Of a DNA stretch of 64,000 nt, positions 1-8,809 are shown piece after piece. The notes under the pieces were generated by a model, which made no database searches, was not told the origin of the DNA, and saw only the letters and a list, made by a program, of their open reading frames with translations. The translations under genes were made by a program, and so were the position numbers. How positions within the stretch are numbered: position 1 is the stretch's first letter; every line of letters starts with the position of its first letter. The stretch comes from Litchfieldella qijiaojingensis (GTDB lineage: Bacteria; Pseudomonadota; Gammaproteobacteria; Pseudomonadales; Halomonadaceae). Location: the NCBI RefSeq assembly GCF_014651875.1, contig NZ_BMXS01000023.1:1-64000 (forward strand). Reading direction: 5' to 3'.

Positions 1-307
1 CCTCGATGCCGCCGGGGTCGTCGCCGTGGCCGTCGTGGTCGAGCAGGCGCTGGATCCAGCGCCGACGCGTGGGGGCGTCCGGGCAGTTGGCCAGCAAGGC
101 GGCGTCCTTCTGCGGGATCATCACCTGGTAGTAGAAGCGGTTGGCGACCCAGCCGCGGATCTGCTCGGGGGTGGCCCGCCCCTCGGCCATGTCGACCTGG
201 TAGGGGTGATGGATGTGGTAGTAGTCGCCCTTGGCCATCAGTGCAACACGAAAGGCCTCGGGTGTCAGCGGGGCGAATTCGGATAGCGTGGTGACAATCG
301 CATTCAT
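1..307 (-). CDS. pqqC: PqqC, pyrroloquinoline-quinone synthase (N-terminal part, cut by window edge)
   Basis: PqqC carries out the last step of PQQ formation, the cofactor-free oxidation and ring closure of the PqqA-derived intermediate in the cytoplasm. The minus strand encodes about 102 residues beginning [19 protein letters not shown]. It contains the helical [12 protein letters not shown] and [11 protein letters not shown] stretches typical of the PqqC N-terminus, including the catalytic-region histidines and tyrosines. The ATG at 305-307 follows 23 bases after the pqqB stop with a GGAGCC ribosome site, so it is the third gene of a pqqABC operon. The remaining 3' part, and probably pqqD and pqqE, lie left of the window. 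No damage is visible in the part present. Confidence 0.95.
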   Translation of the reverse strand, partial: MNAIVTTLSEFAPLTPEAFRVALMAKGDYYHIHHPYQVDMAEGRATPEQIRGWVANRFYYQVMIPQKDAALLANCPDAPTRRRWIQRLLDHDGHGDDPGGIE

Positions 308-330
308 GGCAGGCTCCCGATTGGCATGAT

Positions 331-1260
331 TCACAACTCGAAGCGCATGCCATCAAAGGCCACTTCGATGCCGTGGCCCTCTAGCACCGCCCGTTCGGCG
401 GACCTCTCATCAAGAATCGGATTGGTATTGTTGATATGGATGAGAATGCGCCGGGTGGTCTCCGGCAGGGCATCGAGCTCACGGATCATCCCCCGTTCGC
501 CGGCCAGGGCCAGGTGGCCCATCTCCATGCCGGTCGCCTGGCCGACCTCCAGTCGTACCAGTTCATCGTCATGCCACAGCGTGCCGTCGACCAATACGCA
601 GTCGGCACGCGCCAGCCAGCCACGTACCGCATCGGTCAACCGCCCCAGCCCTGGGGCATAGAACAGCGAGCTACCTTTGACGGCATCTTCTATATAGAGG
701 CCGATATTGTCGCCCGGCGTGGGCGCGCCACGGCGTGGCGAATAGGGAGGCGCATTGCTGTCCAGCACCACGGCAGTAAAACGCAACCCAGGACAACTCG
801 GCACCTCGAAGGCCGCCTGACGGTGCTCGCCGTCGACCAGGATCGGCTGCCAATACAGCCCGTCCTGCCAATGGTGCAGCATGGGAAACAACGGAAAGCC
901 AGTACTCAGGTCACGATGCACGGCGGGCGTGCACCACACATTCAGCGGACAACCTTCGCGCAGCGACAGCAGTCCGCTGGCGTGATCGATCTGCGCATCC
1001 ATCAGCAGCACCTCGGCAATGCCACTGTCGCGAACGCCATGACGTGGATGCAACTCGGGGTTGGCGGCGATCTGGACACGGATGTCCGGCGATGCATTGC
1101 ACAGCAGCCAGCGCTCGCCGTCGCTACTGATGGCGATTGACGATTGGGTACGCGGTGTGACGGCAGGATTGCTCCTTCTCGCTTCGCGACAGTTCGGGCA
1201 GTTGCAGTTCCACTGCGGCAAGCCGCCCCCCGCGCCCGAACCCACTACCAGGATCTGCAT
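331..1260 (-). CDS. pqqB: PqqB, PQQ biosynthesis metallo-hydrolase-fold protein
   Basis: PqqB belongs to the metallo-beta-lactamase fold and is proposed to hydroxylate the PqqA-derived glutamate-tyrosine intermediate. The 309-residue product opens [19 protein letters not shown], followed by the CNCPNC pair and later [12 protein letters not shown] and [11 protein letters not shown], the usual PqqB signatures; family length is about 300. The frame stays open upstream to 1347. I chose ATG 1258-1260 because GAGGAGG lies just before it and the family N-terminus starts exactly there. It lies between pqqA and pqqC in the same direction, which supports one transcription unit. Confidence 0.96.
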   Translation of the reverse strand: MQILVVGSGAGGGLPQWNCNCPNCREARRSNPAVTPRTQSSIAISSDGERWLLCNASPDIRVQIAANPELHPRHGVRDSGIAEVLLMDAQIDHASGLLSLREGCPLNVWCTPAVHRDLSTGFPLFPMLHHWQDGLYWQPILVDGEHRQAAFEVPSCPGLRFTAVVLDSNAPPYSPRRGAPTPGDNIGLYIEDAVKGSSLFYAPGLGRLTDAVRGWLARADCVLVDGTLWHDDELVRLEVGQATGMEMGHLALAGERGMIRELDALPETTRRILIHINNTNPILDERSAERAVLEGHGIEVAFDGMRFEL

Positions 1261-1346
1261 GCTAGCCTCCTCTCGACGCCTCGCTTTCGATACTCGAGAG
1301 CGCCTGGTACCGCGATATCCCGCCGCCCAGGCGCGGTCATGGAGCA

Positions 1347-1418
1347 TCAGCGGTTGGCAATGTAGAGCGTCACCTCGAAGCCAAGACGCAGATCGTTATA
1401 GGTCGGTTTGGTCCACAT
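1347..1418 (-). CDS. pqqA: PqqA, PQQ precursor peptide (23 residues)
   Basis: This tiny gene encodes the ribosomally made precursor whose Glu and Tyr side chains are cross-linked by PqqE and become PQQ. The peptide starts [19 protein letters not shown] and carries the invariant Glu-x-x-x-Tyr spacing (E15 and Y19) near its end. AGGAGA precedes the ATG at 1416-1418. It lies 86 bases upstream of pqqB on the same strand. The gene is too short for ordinary gene callers and is easily missed. The longest upstream open frame of pqqB ends exactly where this peptide stops, which supports starting pqqB further downstream. Confidence 0.95.
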   Translation of the reverse strand: MWTKPTYNDLRLGFEVTLYIANR

Positions 1419-1679
1419 GGCAGTTCTCCTGTGCGTGTGAAGTTGATCGGCAATTGCCAATCACAGTTAAGCACTTGCTCAGCACAGGCGATTCAGTACT
1501 TTGGAAGGAATTCGGCTCGTCAATTGGGCCCCGACACCCTGGGAGGTGATCGGTACGGCATATCTCGACGCTGCATGACACGCTCGATTGGCATGCCGGA
1601 TAATGCACTTCCCTAATGGGTGACGGCCGGGCTAGCCTTAGGAGTACTCAACTCACTACCAGTATTGAGAACACTCGCC

Positions 1680-2363
1680 ATGAAAGGAGATCGGCGTCTA
1701 GGACTCTTCGCCACGTTGCTGCTGTCACCGATGATTTGGGCGGAAGGCAGCGACGGCCCTACTTCCCCCGGCCACCAGCAGATCGAGAGGCTTTCCGGCT
1801 GCTTCGAAGTGACCTATCGGTTTGCCGAGGATGGAGTGCACGACATGTTCTCGGAGGACTATGGCCTGACGAATGCACTGCTCGAGTGGCTGGAGCTCGA
1901 GACGCTACCCGGGGGAAGCTATCGACTGACCCATGTCTCGGTTCTGGAGGAGCGGGTAGTGCCACACTTCCACGAAATCTGGACCCCATTATCCGAAGAG
2001 GGGACATGGCGACAGGAAGTGTATAGCCATACCCCCGGCAACCCCAGAAGCGAGCAACGCTACACCTGCACCGCAGCTTGGCAGCAGAACACTTGGTCCT
2101 GTCACGCCGGCAAGGCGAAAAAGCCCTTTCGCGACCGCGACGCTCCTTTTGGCTTCGACCGCCAGGACTATGACCACCTGGACCGACACAATACGCTTCT
2201 GGTCACTCCCCATGGCTGGGTACAGAGCCAGCAAAACCTGAAACAACGGGAGTCCGGTGAAGTCGTATCCCGCGAATTGGGCTGGATCACCTATCACCGT
2301 GTCGATGACGAGCGATGTCGCCAAGGACACGACTGGGCGCGGGCACAGCGCGAGAAGGATTGA
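1680..2363 (+). CDS. Exported protein resembling the DUF6607 family
   Basis: This is a 227-residue protein with a short basic N-terminus and hydrophobic segment (MKGDRRLGLFATLLLSPMIW) ending near an Ala-Glu, so it is probably exported. The mature part has the order GCFEVTYRFAED, HFHEIWTPL, GTWRQEVYSH, QRYTC...TWSC, DYDHLDRHN, HGWVQSQQNLK and ITYHRVDDERC. From memory this matches the DUF6607 pattern (GCFEV...NFAE, HxxQxW, W-Q-V-Y, R-DY-L-R-N, H-Q-N-K). Function is unknown. I placed the start at ATG 1680, since the longer frame from 1620 has no ribosome site and would hide the signal sequence. It is divergent from the pqq operon and convergent with the TrpF-like gene. Confidence 0.65.
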   Translation: MKGDRRLGLFATLLLSPMIWAEGSDGPTSPGHQQIERLSGCFEVTYRFAEDGVHDMFSEDYGLTNALLEWLELETLPGGSYRLTHVSVLEERVVPHFHEIWTPLSEEGTWRQEVYSHTPGNPRSEQRYTCTAAWQQNTWSCHAGKAKKPFRDRDAPFGFDRQDYDHLDRHNTLLVTPHGWVQSQQNLKQRESGEVVSRELGWITYHRVDDERCRQGHDWARAQREKD

Positions 2364-2395
2364 ATCCCGTCGTGGCCAATGGCGATTGTCCCCGG

Positions 2396-3052
2396 TCAGG
2401 CTGCGGCGTCCTTGACGGCTTCCATGAACTGACGGAGCTTGCGTTCATCCAATTTCCCGTCGCTACGAACACCGGTGCAAATATCGACCCCGAACGGCCG
2501 GACCGTAGCGATCGCTTCGCCAACGTTCTCAGCATTGAGCCCGCCTGCGAGGAAGACCGGCACCGGTGACACTTCGGCTATCCGGGCACTGAGCGACCAG
2601 TCGTGAGTGCGCCCCGTACCACCGAGCTCCTTGACCGGCAGCGATTGATTCCCCGAATCGAGGAGAAGCGCGTCGACCTCGGGCGCCACTTGCCGGGCTT
2701 CCGACACAGAGGTTTGGTCAGTGACGTGGATCACTTGGACGAGCGAGACTCCTGGCAGTGATCGACGCAACTGCGCATGACTTCCGGGAGGAAGGCGATC
2801 GCAGATCTGCACCGTATTGACTCCACAGCGTTGTTGCTGCGCCACGATCTGCGCAACAGCGGTTCGGCTAGTGAGCAGAAATGTGCCAATGGGAGGTGGC
2901 ACACTGGCCGTGATTTCCGTGATCAACGGTTCGTCAATGACGCCTGGTCCACTTGGCATCTCGGACACCAGACCCAGTGCCGATGCGCCCAGGCGCACAG
3001 CAAGCCTGGCCTCTTCAACCGAACCGATACAGCAAATCTTGACACGTGTCAT
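2396..3052 (-). CDS. TrpF-like phosphoribosylanthranilate isomerase paralogue
   Basis: The 218-residue product has the (beta/alpha)8 layout of TrpF. It shows VKICCIG at the N-terminus (compare KICG, with the base Cys retained), VQICD in the middle, LLLDSG, GGTGRTHDW with the acid Asp, PVFLAGGLNAENV, and GVDICTGVR at the phosphate-binding end. TrpF isomerises N-(5-phosphoribosyl)anthranilate in tryptophan synthesis. Here the SPR segment after strand 2 is replaced by SGPGV and no trp genes are nearby, so it may be a paralogue with another phosphosugar substrate. AGGGAG precedes ATG 3050-3052. The next gene upstream in the same direction is the fused kinase. Confidence 0.75.
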   Translation of the reverse strand: MTRVKICCIGSVEEARLAVRLGASALGLVSEMPSGPGVIDEPLITEITASVPPPIGTFLLTSRTAVAQIVAQQQRCGVNTVQICDRLPPGSHAQLRRSLPGVSLVQVIHVTDQTSVSEARQVAPEVDALLLDSGNQSLPVKELGGTGRTHDWSLSARIAEVSPVPVFLAGGLNAENVGEAIATVRPFGVDICTGVRSDGKLDERKLRQFMEAVKDAAA

Positions 3053-3177
3053 TGGCGACTCCCTGTCATCGAGCGGTAGCCATCCCTCAAGCCTATAGGA
3101 GCGACGGCAGCCTGCCGATCATGCAGAAAACCTGCGCCCCAAGGCAAGGACAAGCCGCTGGAATACAACGCGCATCG

Positions 3178-4737
3178 TCAGCAAGCGAATCGTTTGCGGA
3201 TCCGCTTTTCCACGTCGTTCGCAGCGGCCTCGGCTGTGGCATCCACCTCCAGGCTATAGGCTCGCTCCGCTTTGGTAATCGGCTCTACAACGGCCTGCTG
3301 TCGCTCCATGATGACTTCATCAGCCTCGGAAGGATCACCCCCTTCTTTGGCCCTGGCCCGCAACCATTGCCGCCGCTGGGATTCGGGCGCGCTGCAATCC
3401 AGCAACAGATAGGGAATGTTCCGGGAAGCGGCAACCTGGATGAGTCGATCCCGCTCCTCCTGATGCAAAGCCGTGGAGTCCACGATGACGGGGTAGCCAG
3501 CCTCCAGGACATCGGCGGCCAGCTCGGCAAGACGTTGATAGGTGTCGCGAGTGGCTTGAGGGGTATAGATATCCGAGTCGGGTTGGGAGTGGCTGTGCAT
3601 GTGAGGCTTCAGGCCGAACAAACGCTTGCGCTCCACATCGGATCTCAGCCAGATCAGATTCAATGACTGTGCCAGCCGTTGACTCAACCAACTCTTGCCA
3701 CTGCCGGATACCCCGCTGGTCACCAGCAAATAGCGCTTACGCGGCATCGAATATCCTTCCGCCAAGTCTGCATAGGATTGGTATTGGTCGAGAAGCTCCT
3801 TTTTGTCCTTGTTGCTCAAATCCGGGTTGCCCCGGGTCAGAAGTGCGATCTTGGCCCGTACGATAGCTCGGTAAGCCTTGTAGAAATCGAGTAACGGCAA
3901 GCAATCGAAATCACCGCTGAGTTGCAGATAACGGTTCAAGACCCGGTTGGCCAGTTGCGGCGCACCACGATGCTCCAGATCCATGAGAAGAAAGGCCAGA
4001 TCATTGCAAGTGTCTATCCAACGTAACCCTTTATTGAACTCGATACAGTCGAAAACCGTGACCCGATTTTGGTACAAGGTGATGTTGGCCAGGTGCAGAT
4101 CGCCGTGACACTCACGCACATGGCCTTCTTGATGACGCCGGCTCAGGTGAGGTTCCAGCCGAGTGAAGGTCTCGTGACTCCACGTGGCCAGCCGGCCAAG
4201 CTGGTCCCGTTGAGCCGCTTGATCCAGCAGCGGATGGATTTGCTGGAAGTTCTCCTCGGCATCCTTGCGCACCGCCGCTGGCGTTCCCAACTCGCCTTGC
4301 GTGGCGGGCAGATTCTCGTGGAAATCGGCAATCTGGTCGGCCAGTTCGTCCATATGCGCTACTTGCAAGCGTCCCTCGCCATACAGCTCATTGAGCATCT
4401 GGTGCGTGTCGAACTGATGCATGCAAACGGCGTACTCGAAGGCTTCGCCCTCGCCGCCAAGCCGAGGATCGCTCGGACTGCCGGTAATGGGCACGACCCC
4501 CACATACAAGTCCGGCGCCAGACGGCGGTTCAGACGCACCTCTTCGTCACAGAAGTGCTTGCGCTGTTCCAGAGAGGAGAAATCGAGAAAGCCGAAATCC
4601 ACGGGCTTCTTGATTTTATAGGCGAACTCGCCTGTCAGCAGAACCCAGGAAATATGGGTTTCATGGAGGGCGAAACCGGTGACCGGGTGATCATAGCGTT
4701 TGGGGTCTTGCAGTGCCTGGATCAATTCGCGACTCAT
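3178..4737 (-). CDS. Fused APH-like kinase / P-loop kinase of unknown substrate
   Basis: This is a 519-residue two-domain protein. The N-terminal part (about residues 15-310) has an aminoglycoside-phosphotransferase-like fold with the catalytic HGDLHLANI loop and the metal-binding VFDCIEF motif. The C-terminal part (about 325-510) is a small P-loop kinase with SGVSGSGKSWLSQRL and a DSTALHQEERDR segment like gluconate or zeta-type kinases. The fused architecture is widespread in proteobacteria and has no settled role. Start ATG 4735-4737 has GGAG nearby; the longer frame to 4785 lacks a ribosome site. It follows the betaine/methyl operon on the same strand after 143 bases that contain a perfect palindrome, so it is probably expressed separately. 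Confidence 0.85.
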   Translation of the reverse strand: MSRELIQALQDPKRYDHPVTGFALHETHISWVLLTGEFAYKIKKPVDFGFLDFSSLEQRKHFCDEEVRLNRRLAPDLYVGVVPITGSPSDPRLGGEGEAFEYAVCMHQFDTHQMLNELYGEGRLQVAHMDELADQIADFHENLPATQGELGTPAAVRKDAEENFQQIHPLLDQAAQRDQLGRLATWSHETFTRLEPHLSRRHQEGHVRECHGDLHLANITLYQNRVTVFDCIEFNKGLRWIDTCNDLAFLLMDLEHRGAPQLANRVLNRYLQLSGDFDCLPLLDFYKAYRAIVRAKIALLTRGNPDLSNKDKKELLDQYQSYADLAEGYSMPRKRYLLVTSGVSGSGKSWLSQRLAQSLNLIWLRSDVERKRLFGLKPHMHSHSQPDSDIYTPQATRDTYQRLAELAADVLEAGYPVIVDSTALHQEERDRLIQVAASRNIPYLLLDCSAPESQRRQWLRARAKEGGDPSEADEVIMERQQAVVEPITKAERAYSLEVDATAEAAANDVEKRIRKRFAC

Positions 4738-4834
4738 GGTGACAGTCTCCTTCTCTTCGAGCTCGAGTATCGTCGCTGCTGGCACCGCAGGGGCGATTTA
4801 CCCACGCAGCGTGCTGCCGCAACAGCAACTCTAC

Positions 4835-4851
4835 ATGATGGCAGCCATCAT
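4835..4851. promoter_or_regulatory. Perfect palindrome upstream of the fused kinase gene
   Basis: ATGATGGC and GCCATCAT are exact reverse complements separated by one base. The site lies in the 143-base gap between the MTHFR-type gene and the kinase gene, about 98 bases before the kinase start. No T-tract follows on either strand, so an operator is likelier than a terminator. The regulator is unknown. Confidence 0.4.
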
Positions 4852-4880
4852 TGGCTCTGACTCGAACTCATGCAGCATTG

Positions 4881-5831
4881 TCAGGGCAGGATGCTGTCCG
4901 ACGCACCCGCGAAGTGAATGACGCCCTCCCGCAGCCGATGGGCAAGTCCTATGGTAGTCGCTGCCGAGATACGGCCGATCGGCGCGATGTTGACACCAAT
5001 AGGAAAGGGTAGATCAATAGCGGCCGCATGGTTGGCGATTTCGGTCCACGTGCTGCGGATGTGCATCAGCGAGCGTTCGGTCACCGACTCGGGTCCAGCG
5101 ATAAGCCAGTCCTCCAGTTCATTGGACAAGCTCACTCCCAGCCAGTGCAGAAAGCGTATGTTGCGCTCGGAGCGAACAGGGGCAAGCGAGACAAGGACTT
5201 GGGGAGTGGCTCTTCCGCCCACGCATTCGCTGAGTGCATCCAGCAGAGTAGTGACTTCCTCGGCGTGAAAGATGACCTGGGTGGTGAAGAAATCCGCACC
5301 GGAGTCGATCTTGTGCATCATCCGTTCGGCTTCCCCCCGGCGAGTAGGGATGCATATGTTCCCTACCCGCATCCCAGGCACATCGAGCCGCTCCCGCAAC
5401 AAGCGATTGGCTTCCGGGACCGACGGGCCAGGATAGGATTGGTCGCTACGCTCCCCGCCGACGAGCACGAAGCGACGGATGCCGTATTGTTCCCAGCTTT
5501 CACGGAACCAGTCGAGTTGACGCTTGCGCTCCAGATGTACCACCACCCGGTTGATGATACAGGGCACATCCAGACGCTCCTGGATGTGCCTTGCGAGCGT
5601 GCGGGGCTCGACACGAGGCTCGAACGGCCTTAACCGTTCGCCCTTGCGGCTCTTCGAGCTCTCCTCGTGGATCTCCGGGATATTGACGGCGTCCAGGCCA
5701 AGTGCTCGATGGAGGCTTTCGATCCTCTCCAATGTCGTCTCGATGCCGCTTTCCCCCTGCCCAAGCTCTGGTGGCACGGCCTCCAGGACGAGCTCGGCGG
5801 GCGGCGCCGCGCGACTTGTCAAGCTTTCCAT
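4881..5831 (-). CDS. Methylenetetrahydrofolate reductase-like protein of the betaine operon
   Basis: MetF-type enzymes reduce 5,10-methylene-THF to 5-methyl-THF, the methyl donor for remaking methionine from homocysteine. The 316-residue protein has the family barrel: ERIESLHRALGLDAVNIPEI near the start, PCIINRVVVHLERKR, RRFVLVGGERSDQ, VGNICIPTRRGEAERMMHK, GADFFTTQVIFHAEE and the C-terminal PIGVNIAPIGRIS. It diverges from housekeeping MetF, so a related folate or methyl-transfer role is possible. I chose ATG 5829-5831 because GAGAGGAAGG lies before it; ATG 5862-5864, one base after the metK stop, is the alternative. It is the last gene of GSMT-SDMT-metK-MTHFR, and that position supports a methyl-recycling role. 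Confidence 0.82.
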   Translation of the reverse strand: MESLTSRAAPPAELVLEAVPPELGQGESGIETTLERIESLHRALGLDAVNIPEIHEESSKSRKGERLRPFEPRVEPRTLARHIQERLDVPCIINRVVVHLERKRQLDWFRESWEQYGIRRFVLVGGERSDQSYPGPSVPEANRLLRERLDVPGMRVGNICIPTRRGEAERMMHKIDSGADFFTTQVIFHAEEVTTLLDALSECVGGRATPQVLVSLAPVRSERNIRFLHWLGVSLSNELEDWLIAGPESVTERSLMHIRSTWTEIANHAAAIDLPFPIGVNIAPIGRISAATTIGLAHRLREGVIHFAGASDSILP

Positions 5832-5865
5832 CTGGACCCTTCCTCTCTTGAGTGAGTTGTCCATC

Positions 5866-7023
5866 CTACAGACCTGCCTCGCGTAAGGCTTGGGCCTTGT
5901 CCGTGCGCTCCCAAGTGAAACTCTCCTCCTCACGGCCGAAATGACCGTACACCGCAGAGGGCCGATAGATGGGGCGCACCAGGTCCAGCATCCTCAAAAT
6001 GCCAAACGGGCGCAGGTCGAACAGCTCCCGCACCAGCTCCTCCAGCCGCTGCTCGGAGACTTTCCCGGTGCCGAAAGTCTCGATGCTGATGGATGTGGGC
6101 TGGCCCACCCCAATGGCATAGGAGACCTGGATCTCGCACTTGTCCGCCAGCCCCGCGGCGACGATATTCTTGGCAACGTACCGGCAAGCGTAGGCCCCAG
6201 AGCGGTCCACCTTGGAAGGATCCTTGCCCGAAAACGCCCCACCGCCGTGGCGCGCCATGCCACCGTAAGTGTCGACGATAATCTTGCGTCCCGTGAGGCC
6301 GCAGTCGCCCACCGGGCCGCCGATGACGAAATTGCCCGTGGGGTTGATGAGGTAACGGGTGCGATTGCTGATCCACTCCTCGGGCAGCACGGGCTTGATG
6401 ATCTCCTCCATGACCGCTTCCTTGAGGTCATTCTGGGCGATGCTTTCCGCATGCTGGGTGGATAGGACCACGGTGTCCACAGCCACCGGCACGCCGTCCT
6501 CGTACACAAAGGTGATCTGGCTCTTGGCGTCCGGACGCAGCCACGGCAGGACGCCGCGCCGGCGTACCTCGCTGTGGCGCATCATCAGGCGATGCGCATA
6601 AGTGATGGGGGCGGGCATCAGCACGTCGGTCTCGTTGCAGGCATAGCCAAACATCATGCCCTGGTCACCGGCGCCCTGGTCTTCCTCGGTATCGCGGTCG
6701 ACGCCTTGGGCGATATCCGCACTCTGCTTACCGATGGCATTGAGTACGGCACAGGTGGCACCGTCGAACCCCACTTCGGCGCTGTCGTAACCGATGTCGG
6801 TGACGGTCCGCCGCGTGAGTTCCTCGAGATCGACCCAGGCTGAGGTGGTGATCTCGCCAGCGACGATCACCATCCCTGTCTTGACCAGCGTCTCGCAAGC
6901 CACCCGCGCCCGCGGATCCTGGTCGATGATGGCGTCCAGGACGGCATCCGAGATCTGATCGGCGACCTTGTCCGGATGTCCCTCGGAAACCGACTCTGAG
7001 GTGAACAGGTATTGTCTGGTCAT
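5866..7023 (-). CDS. metK: S-adenosylmethionine synthetase MetK
   Basis: MetK makes SAM from methionine and ATP. The 385-residue product is full length and has [20 protein letters not shown] (ATP/Mg site), [12 protein letters not shown], the loop [47 protein letters not shown] and a C-terminal [25 protein letters not shown] lies before ATG 7021-7023. It is the third gene of the betaine operon, 111 bases after the SDMT stop and almost touching the MTHFR-type gene. Converting one glycine to betaine consumes three SAM, so a dedicated synthetase makes metabolic sense. Whether a second housekeeping metK exists elsewhere cannot be told from here. Confidence 0.97.
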   Translation of the reverse strand: MTRQYLFTSESVSEGHPDKVADQISDAVLDAIIDQDPRARVACETLVKTGMVIVAGEITTSAWVDLEELTRRTVTDIGYDSAEVGFDGATCAVLNAIGKQSADIAQGVDRDTEEDQGAGDQGMMFGYACNETDVLMPAPITYAHRLMMRHSEVRRRGVLPWLRPDAKSQITFVYEDGVPVAVDTVVLSTQHAESIAQNDLKEAVMEEIIKPVLPEEWISNRTRYLINPTGNFVIGGPVGDCGLTGRKIIVDTYGGMARHGGGAFSGKDPSKVDRSGAYACRYVAKNIVAAGLADKCEIQVSYAIGVGQPTSISIETFGTGKVSEQRLEELVRELFDLRPFGILRMLDLVRPIYRPSAVYGHFGREEESFTWERTDKAQALREAGL

Positions 7024-7134
7024 TGTGTCCCCTTCGTGCGGTTGTTTGGTCAGTGTCGGTACAGCGTTGGCAGGGGGTATGCCGCCCGGGACGGCCAGGT
7101 GACAACCCCGTGCCGATCAAGCGCAAGGCGGTCG

Positions 7135-7998
7135 TCAGGTCGACGCACCGCTCGGCTTGTGGAACAGGAAGATGCCCCAACGCAGGTGACCGTTGCGACC
7201 ACCCTCGACCCAGTGTTGGAGACCGCGCTTCATGCGTTCGATATAGTCACGGCTGACCACTCGGGCAACGTCGTCCTCATGCTCGATGAGCACTTCGCGA
7301 ATGCGTCCGTAATGGGTAGCGATCATCTCCGAGGCCTCATCGAAGGCCAGTTCCACGAGACCGAGTTCGGCCAGCGTCTCCTCGTAGAAGCCCGGCGAGC
7401 CCAAGGTATCCAGATGAATACGGGCAAGGATCGGCTCCAGAGCCTCGGGCGGACAGTCGTCGTCCTGCATCGGGTCGGTGAAGATGAAGTGACCCCCAGG
7501 CCGCAGCACCCGCACTACCTCTTCCAGCACTCGTCGGCGGTCGCCGCTATGCAGGATGGCATCCTGCGACCACACCACGTCGAAATCTTCATCCTCGAAG
7601 GGCAGGTCCTCGTAGCTGCCGTCAATGATCTCTACCAGCCCGTCCACGCCCTGCTCGCGGTTCTTCTGCCGCCCGCGCTCGTTTTCCTTCTCACTGATGT
7701 TGAGCGCGGTCACCGGGCAGCCAAACTCACGAGCGAGATAGCGTGCGGAGCCGGCGTAGCCGGCGCCGATGTCCAACACGCGGGTATTGGCCTCGAGCTC
7801 CGGCAGGCGTGCCGCCATCTCGGCGACGGTGCGGCGACTGGCGTCATAGACCGGCTCATGCGGGTGGCGGTAGAGCCCGACATGGATGTCCTCACCACCC
7901 CACACCAGGAAATAGAAGTTGTCGGCATCGTCGCTGTTGTAGTATTCGCGGGCAATCTCCACCGCGGGCGTGTACGCTCTGTCCAATACCTTATTCAT
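7135..7998 (-). CDS. Sarcosine/dimethylglycine N-methyltransferase
   Basis: SDMT transfers two methyl groups from SAM to sarcosine and dimethylglycine, giving glycine betaine. The 287-residue protein has the N-terminal AREYYNSDDADNFYFLVWGG and DIHVGLYRHP stretches specific to SDMT. SAM motif I follows as VLDIGAGYAGSARYLA, then VTALNISEKENERGR, and FDVVWSQDAILHSGDR. ATG 7996-7998 overlaps the GSMT stop in ATGAATAA, which fixes the start and implies translational coupling; the longer frame to 8112 is an overlap artefact. Substrate order is inferred from the family and from pairing with GSMT. Confidence 0.93.
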   Translation of the reverse strand: MNKVLDRAYTPAVEIAREYYNSDDADNFYFLVWGGEDIHVGLYRHPHEPVYDASRRTVAEMAARLPELEANTRVLDIGAGYAGSARYLAREFGCPVTALNISEKENERGRQKNREQGVDGLVEIIDGSYEDLPFEDEDFDVVWSQDAILHSGDRRRVLEEVVRVLRPGGHFIFTDPMQDDDCPPEALEPILARIHLDTLGSPGFYEETLAELGLVELAFDEASEMIATHYGRIREVLIEHEDDVARVVSRDYIERMKRGLQHWVEGGRNGHLRWGIFLFHKPSGAST

Positions 7999-8809
7999 CT
8001 TCTGCCCTCCGATAACGCTTCTGCGCCACGTGGATGAAGAAATCCGGCTCCACATCCCGGTAGGTCTCCTGAAAGTCGCCGTAGGTGTCCACTTGCTGGA
8101 ACCCGACTTCACGCAGAAGGCGCCGGGTGTAGTCCTTGCGCAGAGGAAACATGTTCAAGTGATAGGTGGAGTAATCCGGGAAGGTGTAGCGAAAACGGGC
8201 CAGGCCCTCGTCCACGTACTCGGGGCAGACGGAGACATTGGCGCCGCAATAGTAGTAGGTGTGGTTGCTGGAATAGCCGACATCGAGGATGGCGTCGTAG
8301 TTACGCTGGTCGATGATCAGCAGCCCGTCGTGCTTGAGGGTGGCATAGAACTCGGCGAGTGCCTTGCGGCGGTCGTGTTCCGAGAATAGGTGGGTGAATG
8401 AGTTGCCGAGACAGATGATGGCGTCATAGTGGTTGTGGATATCGCGATTGAGCCAGCGCCAATCCACCTGAACGGTACGCAGTATGTGGCCACGCGCGCA
8501 GCCATTGGCGAATGCTTTGGCCAGCATGGCGGGGCTACCGTCACAACTCACGACCTCGAAGCCGGCCTCGATCAGGCGCGTCGAGTGAAAGCCGGTGCCC
8601 GTGGCCGCATCGAGCACGCTCTTTGCGCCATGCTCGCGCAACATGTCGATGAAAAAATCCCCCTCGCCACGTGCCCGGCTCTCCCAATCGATGAGCTCGT
8701 CCCACTTGTTGACGAAGGCCTCTATGTATTCTCGCTGATAGTGCCCTGTCTCCCGACAGGCGACAGGGTCGGGACCGAAATCCTGTTTCTGCCATGATGA
8801 TACTTTCAT
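7991..8809 (-). CDS. Glycine/sarcosine N-methyltransferase
   Basis: GSMT performs the first SAM-dependent methylations, from glycine to sarcosine to dimethylglycine. The 272-residue product has the expected family length. It starts MKVSSWQKQDFGPDPVA and contains YIEAFVNKWDELIDWESRA, SAM motif I VLDAATGTGFHSTRL, VVSCDGSPAML, and IICLGNSFTHLF, all typical of halophile GSMTs. GAGGGG precedes ATG 8807-8809; the frame runs open to 9037 but has no better start. It is the promoter-proximal gene of GSMT-SDMT-metK-MTHFR. The enzyme acts in the cytoplasm and the product is an osmoprotectant, so salt induction is likely. Confidence 0.93.
   Translation of the reverse strand: MKVSSWQKQDFGPDPVACRETGHYQREYIEAFVNKWDELIDWESRARGEGDFFIDMLREHGAKSVLDAATGTGFHSTRLIEAGFEVVSCDGSPAMLAKAFANGCARGHILRTVQVDWRWLNRDIHNHYDAIICLGNSFTHLFSEHDRRKALAEFYATLKHDGLLIIDQRNYDAILDVGYSSNHTYYYCGANVSVCPEYVDEGLARFRYTFPDYSTYHLNMFPLRKDYTRRLLREVGFQQVDTYGDFQETYRDVEPDFFIHVAQKRYRRAEDE

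Noticed and set aside
1261-1347. N-terminal extension of PqqB upstream of 1260
   Set aside because: The extra residues are not part of the family; the ribosome site lies at 1260 and pqqA fits upstream.
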